7,049 nucleotides of DNA from Thermoanaerobaculales bacterium (GTDB lineage Bacteria > Acidobacteriota > Thermoanaerobaculia > Thermoanaerobaculales > Sulfomarinibacteraceae). The translations under genes were made by a program, and so were the position numbers. The notes beneath the pieces are model-generated. The model had not been told where the DNA came from, did no database searches, and saw only the letters and a list, made by a program, of their open reading frames with translations. Positions 1 through 4,635 of the stretch are shown piece after piece (position 1 is the first letter of the stretch; each line of letters begins with the position of its first letter). The stretch spans positions 1 through 7,049 of the forward strand of contig JAOZPW010000208.1 in the NCBI GenBank assembly GCA_029932545.1, written 5' to 3'.

Positions 1-22
1 GGCGAGAATTGGTTTCAGTCAT
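1..22 (-). CDS. 5' end of an unidentified minus-strand gene (partial)
   Basis: Only the first seven codons are inside the window: M-T-E-T-N-S-R, then the reading frame leaves at base 1. The start is chosen because the ATG (bases 22-20) follows an AAGGAG Shine-Dalgarno on the minus strand with a 6-base spacer, one of the two best ribosome sites in the window. The gene points the same way as the sigma/anti-sigma pair and lies about 300 bases downstream of it, so it could be read through from that operon or be a target of the sigma factor. Seven residues do not allow any functional call. Confidence 0.6.
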
Positions 23-28
23 TGTGTT

Positions 29-34
29 CTCCTT
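29..34 (-). promoter_or_regulatory. Shine-Dalgarno of the left-edge gene
   Basis: On the minus strand the sequence reads GAAGGAGAACACA directly before ATG. AAGGAG matches the anti-SD well at a 6-base spacing. This site is the main reason for calling a gene here. Confidence 0.65.
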
Positions 35-71
35 CTGACTCTGGGGTCCCCTGCATAATTTTCGACACCGA

Positions 72-85
72 CATCGAATTCGATG
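72..85. promoter_or_regulatory. 14-bp perfect palindrome, operator-like
   Basis: CATCGAATTCGATG equals its own reverse complement. It ends 50 bases upstream of the left-edge ATG on the minus strand, which is promoter distance. Its core resembles the CGAAATTCGAT core of the dyad between the sigma and CHAT genes. A regulator binding site is possible but unproven. Confidence 0.3.
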
Positions 86-321
86 ATGAGTCCTTCAGAA
101 GATCTATCGAACGAAAGTCAATAATCCCTCACTCCGCACATCGGGACCGCGCGACGACGTTCGTTATCTGGGCCATGACTCGAACGCCCGGCGAGTCCGC
201 CGAAACGAAGGGAAAGAAACGCCGCTGATATCAGGACATTCGAGGAAGTAGATGAGAAAATCGTCTTCAATGGTACGACCGAGATTGAAGGCCGCCTCGA
301 CCGTCGATGAGAGGGTGAGGG

Positions 322-1017
322 TCAGTCGTGCACCGGCTTCGGAATTTCAATCCTCGTAGTGAAGGTCTCCGAAGCCGTGGTTCCTCCATCTGGACCGTGG
401 GCCGAAACCCGCCAGAAGACTCCCCGAGTTTCCCGCGGCAGTCTCTCCGGAGGCAGGAGGTACTCCGCATCACCAAGGTCCTTGACCGAAAGAAGAACGT
501 CCAGGTTCTCATTGGTAACGACCAGATCGTACAGCGTTCCTTCAGGCCCCGGAGTCCATCGGAAGCGGCAGGCGGTTCGGGACATTTCTGCCGTCGCTGC
601 AAGCGCTGAGATTCCACCCTCGTTTTGTTGCTCGCGGTAGACCGGTGGAGAGGACGGCCCCCGATTGAAAAACAACCCGGCGCCCAGACCCACGCCAACC
701 AGCACCGTTGCCGCAATCGCCAAGACCGTTCGTCTTGCAGAAGTCTTCAGCCGTCTGAAGTTCAAAATACCAACCACCGAAGCGGCTGTGGTCTCTTCCC
801 TGGGAATCATCTCTCGCGCCAACTGCCAAATCGAAGAACACAGGGTGCACTGCGCGAGGTGCAGAAGGATATTCTCGTCGGCGACCGGGTCCAGGTCCTC
901 GGCAGCAGAGGCCCACAACATTTCGTGATCAGGGCAGTCTTTGGAAGCCTCGTTCCACCCCTCGGAGGAGAAGGCCTGTCGCAAGCGGTCCAGATTGTTC
1001 GGATGACCTTTGCTCAT
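322..1017 (-). CDS. Single-pass membrane anti-sigma factor, zinc-finger (ZAS/zf-HC2 type)
   Basis: 231 residues, predicted to hold the ECF sigma factor encoded just upstream at the membrane. The N-terminal cytoplasmic part carries a zinc-binding anti-sigma signature: Cys28, then HLAQCTLC giving His53-x3-Cys57-x2-Cys60. A basic stretch (RRLKTSARR, about 88-96) precedes one hydrophobic segment, about 97-117, so the C-terminus should face the periplasm. Residues 145-225 look like a small fibronectin III-like beta domain (FRWTPGPEG, later GVFWRVSAHGPDGG), a likely sensory or protein-binding part. The start is the ATG overlapping the sigma stop codon as ATGA, with AAGGGA 8 bases upstream inside the sigma gene. 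The frame is open 39 codons further up, but those codons lie inside the sigma gene and are rejected. Family assignment rests on the motif, the topology and the neighbour. Confidence 0.87.
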   Translation of the reverse strand: MSKGHPNNLDRLRQAFSSEGWNEASKDCPDHEMLWASAAEDLDPVADENILLHLAQCTLCSSIWQLAREMIPREETTAASVVGILNFRRLKTSARRTVLAIAATVLVGVGLGAGLFFNRGPSSPPVYREQQNEGGISALAATAEMSRTACRFRWTPGPEGTLYDLVVTNENLDVLLSVKDLGDAEYLLPPERLPRETRGVFWRVSAHGPDGGTTASETFTTRIEIPKPVHD

Positions 1018-1568
1018 GGCTTGAATCCCTTTTCGGCGAGACATTCCCTGAGGTTTTTCAGACCTCTGTAGACTCGGTTGTCCGCGCTCTTCTCCGGACA
1101 TCCGATACGCCTGGCGACTTCGGGGACCGGACACCCCAGAAGATGCAGGGTCAAGGCCACTCGGCGGGCAGGAATAATGCCCTCAAGACACCGCCGAATT
1201 TCATGCCCCAGCGAGCGCCCCATTGTCTCCAGTTCCGGATTTGGAGCTAGGCGTTTTTCTTCAAGCATCACATCCCCCATTCCCGTCAATTCCCGGCGCC
1301 GGTTGCGGCGCCTGATTTCATCGACCGTCATACCATGAGCGGCCTTCAGAAGGTATATCGACGAGAATGTGGTTTTTACCTCATCCTTTTCCAATTTTTT
1401 CAAAAGTTGCAAAAGAACGTCTTGTGCAATGTCATCCGCCTGTGCAGCCAGGAACGCTGGACAACTCCGCCTGACTGCCGCACGGACTCTGCCGGAGAGC
1501 TCTGTCATGGCCGCTTCATCCAAGAGGGTGGTTTGTTTACTCTGAAACCGGGGGTCTCCAATAGCCAT
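1014..1568 (-). CDS. ECF-type RNA polymerase sigma factor
   Basis: 184 residues, the usual ECF size, giving RNA polymerase a distinct promoter specificity. A sigma-2-like region spans about 28-95, with DDIAQDVLLQLL (45-56) matching the conserved core-binding pattern and a basic segment EIRRRNRRRE following. A short linker leads to a sigma-4 helix-turn-helix at about 122-178; PARRVALTLHLLGC, VPEVARRIGC and NRVYRGLKNLREC are the typical parts. The VYRGLxxLRxCL ending recalls sigma factors common in Acidobacteriota and Planctomycetota. The last codons overlap the anti-sigma gene by ATGA, implying translational coupling. The start is uncertain: the first ATG lacks a Shine-Dalgarno but has a TAATAT box 7 bases before it, fitting a leaderless message. 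Met21 (ATG at 1508) is an alternative. Confidence 0.88.
   Translation of the reverse strand: MAIGDPRFQSKQTTLLDEAAMTELSGRVRAAVRRSCPAFLAAQADDIAQDVLLQLLKKLEKDEVKTTFSSIYLLKAAHGMTVDEIRRRNRRRELTGMGDVMLEEKRLAPNPELETMGRSLGHEIRRCLEGIIPARRVALTLHLLGCPVPEVARRIGCPEKSADNRVYRGLKNLRECLAEKGFKP
1026..1033 (-). promoter_or_regulatory. Shine-Dalgarno of the anti-sigma gene inside the sigma gene
   Basis: The minus strand reads AAAAGGGA followed by 8 bases and the ATG at 1017. Together with the ATGA stop/start overlap, this fixes the anti-sigma start and makes the longer upstream frame unlikely. Confidence 0.6.
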
Positions 1569-1575
1569 CGACCAG

Positions 1576-1581
1576 ATATTA
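1576..1581 (-). promoter_or_regulatory. Possible -10 box for a leaderless sigma mRNA
   Basis: TAATAT on the minus strand ends 7 bases before the sigma ATG. This position would start transcription at or next to the A of ATG. No good -35 hexamer lies 16-18 bases upstream. Confidence 0.3.
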
Positions 1582-1609
1582 ACCTAGAAGTTCTTGAGTT
1601 CTGAGAATT

Positions 1610-1648
1610 CCCGGCATATCACGAAATTCGATATGCGAAACCCGGCAT
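1610..1648. repeat. Direct repeat CCCGGCAT, two copies 31 bp apart
   Basis: CCCGGCAT occurs at 1610-1617 and again at 1641-1648, each preceded by GAA and one or two bases. The spacing is about three helical turns, so both copies face the same side of the DNA. The pair brackets the inverted repeat, and the two together look like a compound binding site. Confidence 0.4.
1614..1636. repeat. Inverted repeat GCATATC-N9-GATATGC, candidate operator
   Basis: Two perfect 7-base arms, 1614-1620 and 1630-1636, flank a 9-base spacer. The spacer and the first base of the right arm form a smaller dyad, CGAAATTCG. The centre lies 40 bases upstream of the CHAT start and about 57 upstream of the sigma start, where a regulator could act on both promoters. 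Confidence 0.45.
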
Positions 1649-1652
1649 TGTG

Positions 1653-1658
1653 TAAAAT
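1653..1658 (+). promoter_or_regulatory. Possible -10 box for a leaderless CHAT mRNA
   Basis: TAAAAT ends 6 bases before the ATG at 1665, and no Shine-Dalgarno is present in the short gap. The placement fits a TANNNT-type leaderless promoter. No clear -35 element is seen. Confidence 0.3.
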
Positions 1659-1664
1659 GGCGCA

Positions 1665-4490
1665 ATGGGTCATCGTTTGATTCCAATAATCGGTTGTATT
1701 GTCGTACTGCTCCTTTCCGTCACACATGCAGAAGCACAGACGGAGGCGCCTTCGCTGGACCAATGTCGTGCCGAGATCGAGAGCAATCCCCGGAATCCTG
1801 TCGCCTACTACTGCATCTATCGCTCGGTGATTTCCGATGGCCATTTCGACCAAGCTGCCGACATGCTCCGCCACTATTTCGAAGAGAATCCCGATGTCTA
1901 CCGGATCGAGATGTTCATCGGTTGGCTCGACCAAATGCGCAACGTACAGGGGTACGATGCTCTGCTCATTGACGCGATCGACGGCATGGAGGCGACCGGG
2001 GACTTCTGGGGCGTCGTCTACGCCGGCGTTGAGAGAGTGCCCCGTTTGGGCCTGGAGGGAAAGAACGACGAGGCTCAGACTCTCTTGGAGCGATGCCTTC
2101 GAGCAGCGAGGAAGACAGGAGACCCAACGATGGAAGCTCGGGTCTGGACGGCATGGGCATCCCTGGCCATGAATTATCCGGACCATTCCCAGGCCCTGCA
2201 TTACCTACTCAAGGCTCGCAAGGTCGTTTTTCCCGATGGGCCCTACGACATCCAGTGTTGGGTCTTGGACAGTCTTGGCAGCACCTATTGGTATCTCTGT
2301 CGCTACCAGGAGGCTTTCGAGTGTTTCGAACAGGCTTTCAACATACGAGGGCAGGCTCATGACGAGTACTGGCAATCCCTGTCTGCATCAAACATGGCTC
2401 TGTGTGCCATCAATCTCATGCACGAGGGAAGGATGGACCAGCGGCAGGTCCATGCGCTCGTGACGAGAGGCCTCGAATCTGCAGTCAATTCCGGCAACCT
2501 CGAGAGTCAAGCCTCGCTGCTCCAGCTTCAGGGAACGATGGAACGCGGTGAGGCGGGGCTATCCCTGTTGAGGCGCAGCCTGGAGATCTCCCGTAGACAG
2601 TCATTCATCCATATCGAGATCGACAACCTCCAGTCGATCGGTACCCTTCTGGCCGAAATGAGTCCGGAATTCATGGAGGAATCGACCAGCGCATTTCTCC
2701 AGGCACGACAACTGACCGAAGAAAAGGGGCAGCCGGTCTCAGTTGGCGAAGTGCTGGCTGCAGAGGCTCGGATTCGGGCCCTCTATGATTCTCGCGAGCA
2801 GGGCATCGAGGCACACATTGCTGCACTGAACCAGATCGAACGTACCCGGGCTCCAGAGGTCGGCGGGTCGATTCGGGCCCAGGCATTCTCACGATGGGCC
2901 TATGTGTATTACCGGCTTGCGGGATTCATTCTCGAAGGCCTTGATGACTCGTCGACCCCGGATGAGGATCTCGCCGTGGCCTTTCGAACCCTGGAGCGTT
3001 TCCGCGCCCGGGAACTGTTGGAGAGCCTGGAGACTCCCCGGAAAGAGACCCTCAATACAGGTCCCGAAACTGACCAGCATGAAGACGTCCTGGCACACAT
3101 AGCATCGGTACAACGAAGCCTCTCAAAAACCGGACTGGCCCCCGAGGTGCGACGAGAGGTCCTGGAAGAGCTCAAGGATCTCGAGGAGCAGGAATCAGTG
3201 CTGAAGGATCGACTCCTTCAGCTTGCCTCGGAACCCAAAAACCGTAGATCGTCGAAGATTCCCGGCCTCGCCGAGATCCAGGCCATCCTTGCCCCTGACG
3301 AGGCCCTCCTCTCCTATCAGCTCTGGGATGGCGAGGTAGATCGCAAGGCGCCCCTGGATATCGGGATGTCCTGGTTGGTGCTGGTCACCAGGAACCATGC
3401 CGAAGCCATCGCCTTGCCGGCCCGAAGGGATCTCAGAGGCCGCCTCGAAATCCTCGAGGGGTTTATGACAACGCAAGATTCCCATGACCATCTCGGAATC
3501 AAGGTTTCGGTCCGACTCTTCGAAGACCTCCTCAAGAAGGCTCTTGACCAACTACCCCCAGAAACACGGAAGCTGGTCATCATCCCGGATGATGTGCTCT
3601 TCAGATGTCCCTTTGCCGGACTGAGGGCCGCCGAGACGGCCCTGCCGGTCGGAAGTCTCTTTCGAATCTCGGTCGTTCCCTCGGCTGCGGTCTGGGCACA
3701 TTTGAGAACCCATGGAAAAACAGGACCCGAAACCTCGGCGGCCCTGATCCTTGCCAACCCCACAATCGGCGAAAACGCAGAGGAGGAATTCACTCTCCGG
3801 GCGGCTGCTCCCTGGCGGGAAGGCCTGCGCCTCGCTCCTCTGAGCCACGCCGACGAGGAAGCCAGAACCCTCAAAAGAATCTCCGGAAGGGGCACCGTCG
3901 TGCTCTCGGGCGCCGATGCCAGCGAGGCCGCATTGAAAAATACTCCACTGGAAGGGTTCCACATCATCGACCTGGTCACCCACGCGGTTGTCGACGAACA
4001 GCAGCCGGAACGTTCGGCCATTCTGCTGGCCCCGGGATCGGAGCAGGAGGATGGTTTCCTGCAGGTTCGCGAGATTCCCGACCTCAGGCTTGACGGACAG
4101 TTGGTGATTCTCTCTTCATGCAGAAGCTCGTCAGGACACATTCTTGGTGGGGAAGGCGCCCAGAGCCTGGCTCGGGCCTTTCTCCAGGCGGGCGCCGGCG
4201 CCGTCCTGGCAAGCCTGTGGCCGTTGGAGGATGCAGAAGCCGCCACTCTATTCAGTGACCTCTATCGACAGCTCGGCCGTGGCGTCAGCGTCGCGGAGGC
4301 TCTCAGACGGGCCCAGGCCTCGGCAGCCGAGGGTGGTCTGTCCAGTGCCACGTGGGCCGGCCTGACCATTCTCGGCAATGGCGATTTGACGCCCTTGAAT
4401 CGACAGAGGTTGATCCCCTGGTACTGGATCCCCATCGGTTTCGCCCTGCTGGTTCTGGTTGGCATCCGATTTCGGAGGAGGCCCCGGTAA
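1665..4490 (+). CDS. Secreted, membrane-anchored TPR-CHAT caspase-like protease
   Basis: 941 residues. A signal peptide (about 1-24: short basic n-region, hydrophobic 5-19, AEA cleavage site before Gln25) leads into a TPR-like helical array, about 27-460; the clearest repeat is about 197-230 (GSTYWYLCRYQEAFECFEQAF). A charged predicted coiled coil spans about 472-526. The CHAT domain (caspase HetF-associated with TPRs) covers about 535-905, with the expected catalytic pair: His773 in DLVTHAVVDEQ and Cys819 in LVILSSCRSSSG, followed by GGEGAQSLARAFLQAGAGAV and ending at WAGLTILGNGD. One membrane helix, about 919-934, precedes RFRRRPR, so the protease should sit outside the cytoplasm with a short basic tail inside. 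TPRs usually bind a partner or signal and CHAT cleaves a protein target; the substrate is unknown. The divergent sigma/anti-sigma operon makes regulated proteolysis of the anti-sigma factor attractive. The start is chosen because it yields the signal peptide. Confidence 0.92.
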   Translation: MGHRLIPIIGCIVVLLLSVTHAEAQTEAPSLDQCRAEIESNPRNPVAYYCIYRSVISDGHFDQAADMLRHYFEENPDVYRIEMFIGWLDQMRNVQGYDALLIDAIDGMEATGDFWGVVYAGVERVPRLGLEGKNDEAQTLLERCLRAARKTGDPTMEARVWTAWASLAMNYPDHSQALHYLLKARKVVFPDGPYDIQCWVLDSLGSTYWYLCRYQEAFECFEQAFNIRGQAHDEYWQSLSASNMALCAINLMHEGRMDQRQVHALVTRGLESAVNSGNLESQASLLQLQGTMERGEAGLSLLRRSLEISRRQSFIHIEIDNLQSIGTLLAEMSPEFMEESTSAFLQARQLTEEKGQPVSVGEVLAAEARIRALYDSREQGIEAHIAALNQIERTRAPEVGGSIRAQAFSRWAYVYYRLAGFILEGLDDSSTPDEDLAVAFRTLERFRARELLESLETPRKETLNTGPETDQHEDVLAHIASVQRSLSKTGLAPEVRREVLEELKDLEEQESVLKDRLLQLASEPKNRRSSKIPGLAEIQAILAPDEALLSYQLWDGEVDRKAPLDIGMSWLVLVTRNHAEAIALPARRDLRGRLEILEGFMTTQDSHDHLGIKVSVRLFEDLLKKALDQLPPETRKLVIIPDDVLFRCPFAGLRAAETALPVGSLFRISVVPSAAVWAHLRTHGKTGPETSAALILANPTIGENAEEEFTLRAAAPWREGLRLAPLSHADEEARTLKRISGRGTVVLSGADASEAALKNTPLEGFHIIDLVTHAVVDEQQPERSAILLAPGSEQEDGFLQVREIPDLRLDGQLVILSSCRSSSGHILGGEGAQSLARAFLQAGAGAVLASLWPLEDAEAATLFSDLYRQLGRGVSVAEALRRAQASAAEGGLSSATWAGLTILGNGDLTPLNRQRLIPWYWIPIGFALLVLVGIRFRRRPR

Positions 4491-4580
4491 CCGCGGCAAA
4501 ACCAGGATCCTCCCCCATTATTCAAAAAAACCGGGTTTCCCTGAGGGATTTTGCTCTGTACGTCGATAGAACTCCTGAAG

Positions 4581-4620
4581 GAAGAGATCTTGAAGCCAGT
4601 AACCATCTTCGAGGATCTTC
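4581..4620 (+). ncRNA. Leader hairpin before the surface-protein ribosome site
   Basis: GAAGA (4581-4585) pairs with TCTTC (4616-4620), and TCTTGAAG (4588-4595) pairs with CTTCGAGG (4607-4614) including three G-U pairs. That gives 13 pairs, a small internal loop and an 11-base apical loop. The stem ends four bases before AGGAGG, so it could affect ribosome access. It was found by eye and resembles no riboswitch known to me. Confidence 0.3.
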
Positions 4621-4624
4621 AAAT

Positions 4625-4630
4625 AGGAGG
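4625..4630 (+). promoter_or_regulatory. Shine-Dalgarno AGGAGG of the surface-protein gene
   Basis: AGGAGG with a 5-base spacer (GAAAG) before the ATG at 4636. It fixes the start and suggests strong translation, in contrast to the CHAT and sigma genes, which lack a ribosome site. Confidence 0.8.
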
Positions 4631-4635
4631 GAAAG

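Larger units (their letters stand above)
23..321. other. About 300-bp stretch without a supported gene
   Basis: This stretch separates the anti-sigma stop codon from the left-edge gene. The small open frames in it lack ribosome sites and recognisable composition, so I call none. It presumably holds the 3' UTR of the sigma operon and the leader of the left-edge gene. Short palindromes are visible: a 14-bp perfect one at 72-85, GGGGTCCCC at 43-51 and CTGATATCAG at 225-234. I see no hairpin followed by a T run that would be a clear rho-independent terminator on the minus strand. Confidence 0.6.
1569..1664. promoter_or_regulatory. Divergent promoter region between sigma and TPR-CHAT genes
   Basis: Only 96 bases separate the two divergent start codons, so both promoters must overlap or lie back to back. 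The stretch is AT-richer than its surroundings. It holds a 7-bp inverted repeat, an 8-bp direct repeat 31 bases apart, and a -10-like box before each gene. I do not see convincing sigma-70 -35 hexamers or a clear GGAAC/CGTC ECF pair. Control of both genes by the encoded sigma factor is plausible from layout, not shown by motif. Confidence 0.6.
4491..4635 (+). other. Intergenic leader between CHAT and surface-protein genes
   Basis: 145 bases without a gene. An A run followed by CCGGGTTT and a weak TCCC-TGA-GGGA-TTTT stem lies around 4526-4556, too short for a confident terminator. I see no convincing promoter. The two flanking genes could be co-transcribed or separate. The last 55 bases hold a hairpin and a strong ribosome site. 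Confidence 0.5.

Noticed and set aside
22..228. Plus-strand 68-codon open frame starting with TTG
   Set aside because: It has no ribosome site, overlaps the left-edge gene's Shine-Dalgarno on the other strand, and its composition resembles no protein I recognise.
1018..1134. Longer anti-sigma start 39 codons upstream
   Set aside because: The extra codons lie wholly inside the sigma gene and have low-complexity basic composition; the ATGA overlap and AAGGGA site support the start at 1017.
1689..1697. Possible lipobox IIGC (Cys11) in the CHAT signal peptide
   Set aside because: The Cys lies only ten residues in and the hydrophobic core continues after it to about residue 19; the AEA site before Gln25 fits a standard signal peptidase I cleavage better.
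1584..2201. Antisense open frame (205 codons) running over the CHAT start and the divergent promoter
   Set aside because: It overlaps the signal peptide and TPR start of a well-supported gene and shows no domain or ribosome site.
3317..4246. Long antisense open frame (309 codons) opposite the CHAT domain
   Set aside because: It is rich in Ser/Arg/Ala in the way expected of a GC-rich shadow frame, and the plus strand there has a clear CHAT domain with catalytic residues.
4481..4497. Hairpin GCC-C-CGG-TAA-CCG-C-GGC with the CHAT stop codon in its loop, as a terminator
   Set aside because: Six pairs with a C-C mismatch and no following T run (it is followed by AAAA), so it does not fit a rho-independent terminator.
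4540..4556. TCCC-TGA-GGGA stem followed by TTTT as a terminator after CHAT
   Set aside because: The four-pair stem is too weak for a confident call, and the T tract is only four bases.
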